Positions 25,001 through 36,132 of a stretch of 64,000 nt of DNA are shown piece after piece. A model generated the notes under the pieces. The model ran no database searches and was not told where the DNA came from. It saw nothing but the letters and a program-made list of their open reading frames with translations. The DNA comes from Sisyra terminalis (taxonomy: Eukaryota > Arthropoda > Insecta > Neuroptera > Sisyridae). Position 1 is the first letter of the stretch; each line of letters opens with the position of its first letter. The stretch covers positions 13,454,001 through 13,518,000 of the forward strand of contig OY292280.1 in the NCBI GenBank assembly GCA_958496175.1, given 5' to 3'. The translations under genes were made by a program, and so were the position numbers.

Positions 25001-28000
25001 TAATTCTTATATGGTATACTTCTCTCTTTTGTGGCTAAATTTTCATTATGGACCGATTTAATCGCGAATTGAATTAAAAACAAAGTCGAAAATGCAACGT
25101 TGCCAGATTGTGGGTGTGCTAAAGTACATTTGAGACTGAAACGTCCTTATTATTTCAATCCAAGTTCCTGAGAATATTATTAATTATTTACCACACCATG
25201 GATGAGAGCGACCAGGATATTTAATAAAGTTTAAAAAAATTCCAAGTGCCTAGTAGGATTATCCGTTTGGCATTTGTGGTACATTATGTTTGACGTAAAT
25301 GTGATCAATCTTGCTGAGAATTTCTGGAAGTCTTTTGTAGAGATGTGACCCCAGAGAATTATAAAACCATTGCAAAAAAAAACACCTGTTAGTTTTACGG
25401 TTGTACTTTCCATTTGGTCTTTTTTTCTCCGAAGGTGTTCCATGAAAATCAATCGCAGACATTGGTGACTTTGACGTTGGAAAATTGGGAACTTTGGAGG
25501 TTGAAACATAAAAACTTGGAAAAATGTGTGGTGTTGTTGTTTTTTAGATAAATTGGAAAATTAATTTTTTTTTTTCACATTGTAAGTCAAGGTGATGGGA
25601 AAAAATTTCGAAAAAAAAAAGTAACATAGTATTGTATTCGTTTGATATGGTAATCGATGGGGAATTCCCAGAGCAATGCCCTTCATCATCAAATACAATC
25701 ATAGACGCACGAATAGCGAGCAGAGTGACTAGTCATACTAATTAACAAGTGGCTGGAATCGAAAAACCCAACATTTCACGCAATTAAACACGAACGAAAT
25801 GATCATTTAATTCGACATACTCAAGTGGAATGAGTCATTATGTTGATCCGGGAATCCGTCCGGCATTGTGTCATTGGAGTAGATCCGGGATCTAATGAAT
25901 GTTTCGCTACTTTTTCCAGGTGAACGTCAGCCAGGAAGAGTACACGAAGATTTTCCGGGTCTATGTGGAAGGCGAGGAAGCCCGTCGGGTGCAACGCATC
26001 GCCGACGACAAATCCTGGAGCCAAAAGTCACTGAAATTTGCCACGTTTGACTCATCACCACATTGCTCACACAAATTAATTGGTAGATATTATTTTATTT
26101 TCCAATTATCCAATCTTTCAATACTTTCAAATCGCCTCATTCTAAATACCTACATACCACAACTTCCACTGTACCTTATAATCGCCAACACTATCCCAAA
26201 AATAAAATTCATTACTATGCTGTCACTAAATGTTAACTACTCGATTAATTTTAATCACTTTAATTTCATATCATGATAATATAGTCTCATTTAGTCATCA
26301 AATGTAAAATACTCGACTCAATTAATACACATGCCACTAAATTCTCTTCTTACTAGCTTCAACGTTGAATTGTTCTTATTTCCAAGTAAAAAAAATGGCT
26401 GAAGTGTACTTAAGCACAATAATTAAAATCCACAATCCATACTAATCAAAATCCTGAACTTACTAAAAATTATATCCCTTTTAAAATCATCAAATCTGGC
26501 AACCTTGCATTTTCTACTTTAATTTTCATTCTATCGATTTTTTTTTGTTGTTAATTCACTTCCAACATGATATGGTTTCCTCCTTTATGGCTTATTTTCC
26601 CTATTGGCCGATTTATTCACGAATAAAATCAAAAACATAGTACAAACTCCGATTAAATGCAACGTTGCCTAATTTAGTAGTTCTTAAATGGACTTGGCCC
26701 TTATTTACTTGAATAAATATTTTGTGGATAGCTATTGGAAAAAGAACACCAAAGAATTTCTTCAATATAGATTTATGCCTAGACCATAAACCCAAAAAAA
26801 GTCAATTTAAAAAGTTGGCTCATGTGTGCTTTAGCACACCCACAATCTGGCAATGTTGCATTTTCGACTTTGTTTTTAATTTAATTCACGATATTTTTGT
26901 TCATTCAATTCTAATATGGTATGATTTTCTCGTTTGTGGCTAAATTTTCATTGTGGACCGATTTAATCGCGAAAACCGTTTTTTTTATTTAAAATTTTGC
27001 CACTTTTGACAGTGGTTTGACTATTAGAACTACTGTGTATACATTGTATAAGATATATTGCAGTCCAATTTATGTAGTATAATTTAATATAATAATATAT
27101 AAAAATCATACCACAAACATAAATTTGAACAGAAGTTCAAACAAACATATTTGTGATGTATTGCCCAGATACGTATTTCGATTGCCAAGCAAACTTCATC
27201 AGTGGTCATCAAGTAATTTGGATCACTTTGTGATGATTCGTGAATACGTCACGAATATTTTTTTTTTTGAACTTCTGTTCAAATTTGTGTTTATGGTATG
27301 ATTTTTATATATTATTATATTAAATTATACTACATAAATTGGACTGCAATATATCTTATATACTGTACACATAGTATAACTGTTCAAAGTTAGCGAAAAA
27401 ATCTTATTTTGATTATTAGAACTAATTATGAAATTTTATGGTCTATATCAAAAAGCTACACCAACTTAACTCTAGAAAGCTCCACTTGGAGCAGCAGTGT
27501 CGCTTTTATAAAGTAATGCTGCTCGATTGTAACAGAATAAATTAATTTATGCGCATTACGTCATAATTTCGTAAAAAACCGATGCATATTATTCATAATT
27601 GAAAAGAAAAACTAAGCAAAATGTCTAAAACGTATTGTTTTTTTTTTTTTCAAATTTGTTGGTCGTGATTAGGAAAACAGAAAAGCAAACAAATTTGTTT
27701 TTGAAAACATATTAATTATTTTTCACATTTTCAATTCGATCGCCGCCAAAATGTACTACATGTGTATGGTGAGCTTATTTGAAAATTAGTTCATCGCCGC
27801 AGTCGTTTAAAAATAGTTTGTCGATGATATTTTTAAAAATATATTTATCATAATAGGGAAGCTTGAAACTCCTCAACTTCTCGTAACATAAAAATACACA
27901 AAATCAAAAATATGCGGCCACACCAGCCAGCAGAGAAAGATGAATGGAAACGAATTTGCGGGGGCGATTCCGTTGAAATAGTTCCACCCGATTCACCTAT

Positions 28001-31000
28001 TTGTAAAAAAAATACGAACCAATTCGATATTTCGAGTAAAAATAGTAACACATTGCGTATTTATAACTCACAAGACAAACTTGAAATGATGTGCAACTGC
28101 CTGAAATATTTCAAAAAAAAAAAATACAAAAATTCACTTTTACGCACTAAAAACTACTAACACCAATTCGATTGCAAACTTATCTATTTTTTTTTTAAAT
28201 CAATCAATATGGTTATTAGGGTGATTTTTTTTTTTACTTTTTTTGGCCCCATCGTGAAATTTTGATGGAAATATCAAAAAAAAAAATCCCTGAAAGTTTG
28301 AGCCCTTAATATTAATTTTAAATCCTCGACCAAGACGTGTAAAGATTTCCCATTGAAAATACACGGAAACTGATTTTTTATTTTTAAATTTCTATATCTC
28401 AGCGAAATTTCATGGGATCGCTTTTACCAAAGATGGTTTTTTCTCGGAATTAAACGCTCTACAAAAGTGCCCATTGCGACAAAGTCGTAACTCACACCGG
28501 TGAGGTAGTACGGGCCACTGAACCTGATATTTCCATAAAATTCACGATGGGACCAAAAAAAGTCAAAGAAAGTACAAAAAAACACACTATACTTTATACA
28601 ATTCAGTAGCGTTGCATATGATTTCGCCACCCGGAACCGATTGCCAATTCGCCGGTAATTTGTCCCCCCCTATTTTCATCGTTAGTCTAGAAAATGGGTA
28701 ATAGTTCAAATTCTTTAAAATATCTATTTAACTATTTTTTATGGAATTATCAATGTCAATATGCTGCCCGAGGCCACTTATAGGCTCAAGTGTACTTTAG
28801 CACACCCACAATCTGGCAACGTTGCATTTTCGACTTTGTTTTTAATTTAATTCGCGATATTTTTGTTTATTCAATTCTAATATGGTATAATTTTCTCATT
28901 TGTGGCTAAATTTTCATTATGGACCGATTTAATCGCGAATTAAATTAAAAACAAAGTCGAAAATGCAACATTGCCAGATTGTGAGTGTGCTAAAGTACAC
29001 ATGAACCGAGTTATTAATAAAAATGAAGGCTCTTATTTCAATAGGGAAACTAAAGCGTTTGCGCGTAAGGCGTGGCTAATTTAAAATGAACCTTTTAACA
29101 AAAATGTAATATTGTTTTGTAAGAGCAAAACTTTTTGGTGATATATGATGTTTTAATTCAAATAACGGAAGTAACAGTTAATTTTAATTGGGAATTTAAT
29201 GAAGCATATGTTTAATGGCAATTAATTATTTTTGATACTTTTGCGACTAATGAAGTCATTAGTTTTGACAAGAGGGCCTTACTTTTAATTAATTTTAGAA
29301 ATCACTCAGTGTTGATGATACACGAAGTGTTTTTCAAATGTGAAAGGTCAACTATTTTTACTATTAATTTCAATCAATGGAATATTTCTCTTCTGTGAAA
29401 ATTTTGGGAAACAAATGCTATGCTCGGCATGTGTGAACAAATGCAAAACGAATGTGAAAATCGGAAAATTTCAGTATGATGAAAGGGAAAGGAAAGTTTT
29501 GTTGAAATTCCGACTGATGCATGTTGCATACTTCCTGATTTATTTATGTTACAAATGCTCTAATTTGATACAACAGTATTTATTATTAGACATATAAACA
29601 AGAAAATGAATATTTAAAAATGTAGCCATTCATTGAAAAGTGGCGGCAATAATTTCTTCAACGTGTGAAATTTATAAAATTGTTATTATAATATTTTACT
29701 ATAGTTTTTACGTCAATATTTGGAAAACATAAGTTTTTCATTCGTAATAGGAAGTGAAAATCTCGAATGATGTAACTATGATTATAATAACACAACCGTT
29801 GGGTAAATGGTTAATTAGTCATTTTTTTAAATTTCAATCTTTATATTTAATCGATAAATTGATTGTGTCCATAATTTACATAATTTTATTTATTTTAGTA
29901 GGATAGTGGACATGAAAGGATGTAGATCCATATACTAATTATTTATTTAGCGCTACGTTTCGGTCTTTTATTAGACCTTCATCAGGCTTCATATGAAGTA
30001 CAAAATATACATTACAAAAATTTCGATGTTATTGTGATGTATATTGTGTACTTCATATTAAGTTAATTTAACAATTAGTAATGTTTTAAAGGATTATGTA
30101 ATACTAGCTGATCCCCGCGACTTCGTCTGCGTAACGTATTTTATTTCTCTTATTCTTTTAGGAAAAATATAATCATACTACATCATACATCAAATAAAAA
30201 ATATCGCCAAGATTTAATAAATTCTCAATTCGGTCTTAATTATGACTAAAAAAAGTCGAAAGTTATCAAAATACTCGCATCAAAGTAACCCCATCTCCCT
30301 TTTTCGATTTCCGAATGAACCTTTTTCCAAAAACTATTACACTATTGTAATGTACAACACAACCGCGAAATTGAAATTTGTACAATGGCACGAAACCCAG
30401 TTCTTCCATAATCATGTATAACCATTATGTATCTTTAAACTTATTATTGAAATATCTGAATTTAAACTATATAATTAAACCATATTGGATAGTCCAGAGT
30501 TCACCATACACGATTTGGCGTCTGCCTTTTGCTCTGGAAGAGGATTTTTAATTTCTTTTAGCATTATGATGATATGATTATTTATTATTTGTCATTCTGA
30601 TAATTTCTGGCTGGAATTGCAAATTTTTTTTTTGTGATCCCTTTTTTGCCCCCCCCCCCAAGAAAAAAATCCTGAATCCACCCTTGTCTGTTAGGGTAGG
30701 AATTTTCCAAAAAAAATCTTATCACATGCCTACTTCCTATAAGGAATACACCGATTATTAAAATTTCATCAGTCAGAGGAGTATATAAATACACCATTTT
30801 ATATATGCATGGTTTTAAAAACGTATTCACTTTAAGCTTTATTACTATTATTATTGTTACTATTACATTTTTTTCTTAATATTTCTTTACTGAGCAACCC
30901 TAAGGATCTATTTACAACAATTTCATAAAAAAAAAGTTTACTGTCAGATTATTATCTATAAAAACATTTATATTTCAAAAAGGCAATTTTTTGTACTTTC

Positions 31001-32650
31001 AATTAAATTACTGTGCTTTATATTAGTTCAATTAAAAATATTAATACAGATCATTTTTTAACTTTTAAATACCTTTCAAATGATATATAACTATCCTGTC
31101 TAAAGTAAAATATTTTTTTATCCCTCAGTTTTTACGTAGGGGATACATTCCCTTATTATTTTTAAGGAATGATAAATAGCCTAACGTGTGTGGGTAATTG
31201 TGTTGTATCTTAATATAAAGTTTCATTAAATTCGGGTGTTCCGTTCTTTAGTTAAATCACCAGCACACGCGATGTAAGAAAGTTTTTTGGTAATTTTTTC
31301 ACACACTATTGGAGTTTTAGTATGGATTCCTATTTTTTTGGGAAATTTAATATAGCCTATGTTCACTGGAAATAGTGTAGCTTCCTAACAGTGAAAGAAT
31401 TTTTCAAATCGGTCAAGTAGTTTCGAAGCCTATTCAAAGCAAACAACCAATTAAATTTTTCCTCTTTATAATAATAGATAGATATAATTTTAGATAAACT
31501 TTTTTTATATTAACAACACTGATTATTAAATTTAAAATTTCGATTGTTGATTAACTCTACATTATCTCATATTAATGATTTTATTGAGATAAAACCTTTA
31601 GTTGTGAATGCAACGGGTAACTACTGGTAAAATAATAAAATATTCGAAAATCCCGTTAGAAATCGTTTCATGTTATTAAAGTCTGTATAAAATTTAATGA
31701 TTTCAAAATGGCTTTTTTAATAGGGACAGCTTAAATTGATTAGATGATATTTGTATTTATTTTGAAGCAATTCAATGTCATTGTAAAATATATGTTTGGT
31801 TTCAGATATTCCATTCGGCTGTCGCCACTCGGAGTTAGTTACGTTTCCTTTGAATTTCTTTCGAAATCACACATTCTTATTGAATGAGTTAGAAATTCGT
31901 GATGCAACCATTCGAATTCTAATACCTGGATTTAAAAATAACTCCGATGAGAGAAGCGCCGAAATGGCCGATGATGAAAATGGTGGTGATAATGATCGAA
32001 TATCGACATTTATTTTATATCAATATGGTGAAAACGAGACTGAAATAGTATTAGATCGTCGTGTGGTTTTTCAATCTGCCAACGATCCTCGATGGGTTGA
32101 CTTCAACGTGGCTCATCACTTGGACAGAATCATAAACTCGAATAATTTTAGTTCTAATTTAAGTGTACATGTGAAATGTGATAAATGTGATAAAAGTGTT
32201 GCTGCAATTGATGCAAACTTAAACGTTTTGTACGAAATTGAAACGAACTCCGTAAATTCCAACCATTTGGCGCGAACAAAACGCAGCCACAACTCCAACA
32301 AAAAAAGAAACAAGAAGTTAGGAAGGACCCAGTGCTTCAACAACAACAAAAGATGCTGTCGCCACCCAATGCTCGTTGTCTTCAAGGAACTCGAATCCTT
32401 CGACTTTATCATCGAACCAAAAAGTTACGATGCCGGATTCTGCAAAGGACGATGCCCTTTCCGCTACAATCCCGCTCATAAGCATGCACTTATCCAGAGT
32501 CTCATTTGGCGGAAAGATCGCCGAGCCCCGAAACCCTGTTGTGCTCCCAGTCGACTCGACGCCCTCCAGATCATCCACTATGGGGAAAACAACAAAATGA
32601 TTATCTCAAATTGGACTAAAATGTCAGTTGTAGATTGTGCGTGTTCTTAA
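22035..32650 (+). CDS. mav: Maverick-like divergent TGF-beta ligand precursor
   Basis: Exons 22035-22307, 25920-26082, 31806-32650; junction phases 0 and 1 agree; 426 aa. It is a secreted ligand. The N-terminus carries a hydrophobic signal-like segment (SVVLFMIVMFSTF, residues 11-23). Exon 1 holds the prodomain helix (REQLEKIKQNILNELGL). A furin-type RTKR lies at 302-305, leaving a 121-residue basic mature domain with nine cysteines: TQC, RCC, DAGFCKGRC, KPCC and terminal CAC. The invariant WxxW block of activins is replaced by FKELESFDFIIEP, and CGC by CAC, both pointing away from activin and myoglianin; the CKGRCP...HALIQSL...CCAPS pattern fits maverick. Introns of 3.6 and 5.7 kb are filled with repeats. 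TGF-beta membership is certain; maverick orthology is probable. Confidence 0.88.
22400..24015. repeat. 349-bp tandem repeat array, about 4.5 units, in maverick-like intron 1
   Basis: The anchor ATGGATGACATC ends at 22560, 22909, 23259, 23605 (as GGACGACATC) and, in a degraded unit, 24012. Each unit contains GGGGAGTAACTATAAGATTG, CAGAACAATTAAAATATTC and AAGAATTTCTTAACTAATCT. Spacing 349, 350, 346 shows low indel divergence. No ORF; satellite-like. Confidence 0.92.
24247..24461. mobile_element. Family A MITE, copy 5 (diverged)
   Basis: Starts GGCTCAAG but lacks part of the first arm (ACTTTAGC deleted); the right end reads CATGAGTC. In maverick-like intron 1. Confidence 0.75.
24680..25136. mobile_element. 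Two further family A copies, one degraded (24680-24890) and one nearly complete (24913-25136)
   Basis: The first has ATCTGGCAACGTTGCATTTT then AAAATGCAATGAGCCG; the second runs GGGCTCAAGTCC ... GTGCTAAAGTACATTTGAGAC. First-arm sequence differs (CTTTCGAAACTGTCAAA), suggesting a subfamily. Confidence 0.7.
26385..26815. repeat. Family A-related repeat unit (A-prime) in maverick-like intron 2
   Basis: Shares AATCTGGCAACCTTGCATTTT, GCAACGTTGCCTAATTT and CCTAGACCATAAACC with the tandem units at 45985-46987. It gives an unoccupied version of the hAT insertion site found there. Confidence 0.75.
26817..26972. mobile_element. Family A MITE, truncated copy
   Basis: First arm and centre are intact (GGCTCATGTGTGCTTTAGCA...GATTTAATCGCGAA); the second arm is missing. 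Confidence 0.8.
27030..27425. mobile_element. Family D inverted-repeat element (about 390 bp)
   Basis: Both halves carry ATTGGACTGCAATATATCTT (one inverted), the run TAATATAATAATATATAAAAA, and GAACAGAAGTTCAAA / GAACTTCTGTTCAAA. The middle includes GTGGTCATCAAGTAATTTGG, which is an unoccupied version of a family B target site. Confidence 0.75.
27912..28160 (+). other. Open frame of 82 codons in maverick-like intron 2, coding status unknown
   Basis: ATG at 27912, TAA at 28158-28160. The first half (RPHQPAEKDEWKRICGGD) has less AT-rich, coding-like composition; the second half is Lys/Asn-rich and looks like translated AT-rich DNA. A 72-bp stretch 27931-28002 has AG before it and GT after it and would fit between maverick exons 2 and 3 in frame. 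No family recognised. Confidence 0.2.
28217..28589. mobile_element. Family C foldback-related element, copy 3 (short form)
   Basis: Starts TAGGGTGATTTTTTTTT, ends ACACACTA, with the shared CCTGAAAGTTTGAGCCC and GCTCTACAAAAGTGCCCATT segments. Flanks ATGGTTAT and TACTTTAT match 5 of 8. Confidence 0.65.
28783..29007. mobile_element. Family A palindromic MITE (225 bp) in maverick-like intron 2
   Basis: Full-length 225-bp copy, GGCTCAAG...CATGAACC. Target duplication degraded (CACTTATA versus GAGTTATT). The sequence 29008-29930 after it holds nothing I recognise. Confidence 0.88.
29952..30002 (-). ncRNA. Hammerhead-ribozyme-like fold, copy 1
   Basis: On the minus strand: hairpin CTTCATATGAAG, then CCTGATGA, an A, a stem GGTC/GACC with an 8-base loop, then GAAACGTAGC. 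CUGANGA plus stem II plus GAAA is the hammerhead core; a one-hairpin stem I and a very short stem III would resemble the hammerheads described in Penelope-like retroelements. The extra A before stem II departs from the canonical core, so activity is doubtful. Confidence 0.35.
30103..31486 (+). mobile_element. Interspersed repeat with ACTAGCTGATCCCCGCGAC head, class unknown
   Basis: Head CTAGCTGATCCCCGCGACTT at 30105; tail ATTTTTCAAATCGGTCAAG, TTTCCTCTTTATAATAATAG then GATAGATA at about 31486. Heads and tails of this style recur in many arthropod genomes, but I cannot assign a class. No ORF remains. A family F fragment (30598-30686) is inserted. A second head is at 55986. Confidence 0.5.
30598..30686. 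mobile_element. Family F MITE fragment, copy 5
   Basis: TTTCTGGCTGGAATTGCAAA, a C-run and the terminus AATCCACCCTTG match the right part of family F copy 1. Confidence 0.6.
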
Positions 32651-32968
32651 CATTCAACTACTTCCGTATTGCAACAATTACTTAACGTTCCAAAAGCCAA
32701 AGTTCTACCACCAAAAAAACAGCATAGTTTTGAACCAGTTATCCTAGCGATAATATACTAAATTTTTGCTATTTAAAACTAAAAGAATAACTCTACAGTA
32801 AATTACACGAATCAAATTAAATTCAACTTCGAAGAAATCATTAAGTCTTTCCGGAGGCGGCACTACTATAGTTTGTTACTTAAAATATTTCTCCACAAAA
32901 ACTAAACAGTTCACTATTGGCAATTTATCTAAAATCATCTGTGTTTTTTTTTTGGCATACCAGCATAC
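32651..32968. other. 3' flank of maverick-like gene
   Basis: No AATAAA hexamer within this stretch; no other feature recognised. The 3' UTR may extend into the repeat that follows or use a variant signal. Confidence 0.35.
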
Positions 32969-33784
32969 TAGGGTGTTTTTTTTTTTGCTCCCATGCCGAA
33001 ATTTTGTTGGAAATACTTCAAAAAAAATTCCCTGAAAGTTTGAGCTCTTAATATTAATATTAAGTACTCGCTCACAGCGTGTGAATATTTTCCATTTAAA
33101 ATACACGTAAACTTTGATTTTTTTTTTTAAATTTTTATAGCTCAGCGACATTTTATGGTATCGCCTCGCTCAAAGTTGCGATTTTTTTACAATTGTATGC
33201 TCTACAAAAGTGCCTATTGCGGCAAAATCGTAATTTACACGGGTGAGGTAGTACGGGTCACTAAGCCTTGATTTTTCATAGATTTCTCGTTTTTCTCTCA
33301 GTTACTCATGAATTACAAGACCTACAGAAAAAATGTAAATGTCAAATTTATTGGAAATTTAATTTCCTACAAAAAAGTTCCAGAACACCAAATTGCTAAG
33401 ATCGATATTTCTCGAGATATTGAGCCTTGAATTTCTCTTACTATAAAATTTTTACGGATTATTGAGTAAAATTTAAGAAAATATTAATTTTTTATTCCTT
33501 ATTAAAAATTATTAAAAATAGGCACTTTTGTAGAGCATACAATTGTAAAAAAATCGCAACTTTGAGCGAGGCGATACCATAAAATGTCGCTGAGCTATAA
33601 AAATTTTTAAAAAAAATCAAAGTTTACGTGTATTTTAAATGGAAAATATTCACACGCTGTGAGCGAGTACTTAATATTAATATTAAGAGCTCAAACTTTC
33701 AGGGATTTTTTTTTGAAGTATTTCCCACAAAATTTCGGCATGGGAGCAAAAAAAAAATGATAGTCCCAAAAAAAAAACACCCTA
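32969..33784. mobile_element. Family C foldback element, copy 2 (816 bp)
   Basis: Same termini and arms as copy 1 (TAGGGTGTTTTT...AAAAACACCCTA), nearly identical in length and sequence. Target duplication is not convincing (CAGCATAC versus GTGTATAA). The long arms give a frame of about 90 codons on the minus strand that is repeat sequence. Confidence 0.85.
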
Positions 33785-33785
33785 G

Positions 33786-34440
33786 TGTATAAAATATATA
33801 AAATATATTGCAGTCCAATTTATGTAGTATAATTTAATATAATAATATATAAAAATCATACCACCAACATAAATTGAAGATTGCTTGGCAATCGAAATAC
33901 GTATCTGGGCAATACGTCACGAATATTTGTTTGAACTTCTGTTCAAATTTATGTTGGTGGTATGATTTTTATTTTTTTTAGTTTTTTATTTATTTATTTC
34001 CTGGTATAAACATTTTAAAGAGGTGCATTTGCACCTGTGCTTAGAACCAGTTCATTGAAATATTACACATTTTCGAGTATACAAACATAAACATACATAC
34101 ATAATGCACACAAACATACATATATTCGCAAATACAAAAATATATTCTTACACATACACAACTATACATTTAAATAAATTACATTAGATTTACATATTAT
34201 TAGTTAAGTCTCATTCATTAAGTTGCCAAAAGCAGAATTAATAACTTTAGTTTCTCTTAATATTAGAAATTATAGTTATTAGTTCTTATCCAATTACAGC
34301 ATTTCCTTTTTAAAATTTTCTTTTTTTATATATTATTATATTAAATTATACTACATAAATTGGACTGCAATATATTATATATATTGTATACACAGTATAA
34401 CTGTTCCAAGTCAGCCAAAAAAATCTTATTTTGATTAAAA
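33786..34440. mobile_element. Family D element split by an insertion of about 350 bp
   Basis: 33786-33975 and 34325-34440 are the two halves of a family D copy (ATTGCAGTCCAATTTATG ... CATAAATTGGACTGCAATAT). The intervening 33976-34324 starts with a T-run and contains AGAGGTGCATTTGCACCTG and repeated ACATACA motifs; its nature is unknown. Confidence 0.65.
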
Positions 34441-34699
34441 TCATCTAATTTACTAAATATTTTTATCAATGCTTCATCTATCAAGTCTAAGTTTGCATGT
34501 ATTCACTTTCAGTTGGTAGAAATCTTTTAAATTTCATATTCTTTTTATTTAATATAAATTACATAAGTAAACTATTAACATAAAGCAATCTTCTGTTCTT
34601 TACCCCAGGTCTGTGCTACTTAAATCTAGAAATGCTTGCCACGCCATCTATATTTGGCAGAGCTAAGTATGAGATTTCGGGAACCAAGTTTGCCAAGAC

Positions 34700-35110
34700 C
34701 CCCCTGCTATTAACATAAATTTAAACAAAAACTCAAACAAATGTTTTTTTCAGGTGTTGCTAAGATACGTATTTCGATTGTCACAGTGGTCAACAAGTAG
34801 TATTGGATCAAGGTTTGTAAATTACACAGGTTGCTCCATTAGAAAAAAAAAATGACGTCATACGAAGAATTTTGAAATTGAATCAGTCTGAAGATATGTA
34901 CAAATTTCTTCGTACACCATGAGGCCACCTGTGTATTTTATAAACCTTGGGATTGGATCACTTTGTAACTGCTATGTGATGAGTCACGGAAAAAATAGTT
35001 GGCAATCGAAATACGTCAAAAATACATTTATTTGAGTTTTTTATTAAATTTATGTTTATAGTTTACTTTTATAAATTATATTATACAAATAAGACTACCA
35101 TATTCTTATT
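34700..35110. mobile_element. Decayed family D copy carrying a family B insertion
   Basis: ATACGTATTTCGATTG, CAACAAGTAG and GGATCACTTTGTAA match family D; the family B element 34809-34949 interrupts it. Confidence 0.65.
34809..34949. mobile_element. Family B MITE, copy at 34.8 kb (141 bp)
   Basis: CAAGGTTTGTAAATTACACA ... TTTTATAAACCTTG, flanked by GTATTGGAT and GGATTGGAT (8 of 9). Unoccupied family D copies confirm that the 9 bases were duplicated on insertion. Confidence 0.9.
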
Positions 35111-35114
35111 TAAA

Positions 35115-36132
35115 ACAGTATAACTCTTCAAAGTTAGTGAAAAAATCTAATTTGATTCTTATTACGCAAAAAAGAACTTACTCATTTTCAATAACTGGGA
35201 GAATCTTTTATTTTTTTTTAGAAAACTAAATAAAAATGCAAATTTTTCTACAATGTTACTACTGATTGAATTAAGATAGGAGTATTTATAATAATTTAAA
35301 GTATTTTAATTGCAATGTGTCGCAGCGACTTAACAAAATGGTATTTATTTGAATTGTAGTATTGATTTTGTTATAAGACTTATAATAAATTATTTGTATT
35401 TTGTAATAACTAATTATATTTCATTCCACATCAGCTTCAGATCCGTCCAATAACTATTGATTTCGTTAAAATCAGGATGGAAAAAATGTATTTATTTTCA
35501 GGTACAAATACTTTCAAAGCAATTATTTTATAAATTCAGTATTATTTTTATAGTTATAATAATTATTGTTATATGCATGGTATTTAAAAAAAAAGCAAAC
35601 AATAAAATAATAAATAAAATATAGTTTTGATTTATTTACCGTTATCCTGAAAGTATTATCGTTTTAAAAATAATGATTTCATTTTATTAATTTGTTTTGA
35701 TTTTTTTATAGTTTGAGAATGACCAAATAAGCTATATATAACTTCAGCCAATTTAATTGTACACTTTTTTAATATTTTATTGGTCATTTATATCCAAACA
35801 CCATCAAGTAGAGACCAAAGTTGGGAAGGTGGATTAAATTAGTTTAGAATCGGGTTCAAGTTCCAGAGATAATCTGAAACTTCAATTTCAGTTGTAATCT
35901 AAATTTTTATAAGTCATTAAGTATTTTTTTATCATATTTGATGTTTGGATTAATGTATATGCAGCAAAAAAAATTACTAAAGTGTTAAACCTTGGATTAC
36001 TAGGAGCTGTAGTGAATATCATTTTTATGTTTCCAAACAAATAAATATTATTGCTCCAGCTCCTTTGAACTCTTTTGGTTTTAGCTCTGGCTCCCTAATG
36101 TTGATTGTAATACTAGAAAAATTAATTAAAGC
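35115..36132. other. Intergenic region, nothing recognised
   Basis: AT-rich spacer with no supported gene or shared repeat. Confidence 0.4.

Noticed and set aside
29340..29597. 85-codon frame with a signal-peptide-like start
   Set aside because: Starts at GTG (the adjacent ATG is followed directly by TGA), and lies in a maverick intron without splice support.
32876..33151. 91-codon minus-strand frame, similar to one at 5425-5655
   Set aside because: Translation of family C foldback arms; the same peptide recurs because the repeat recurs.
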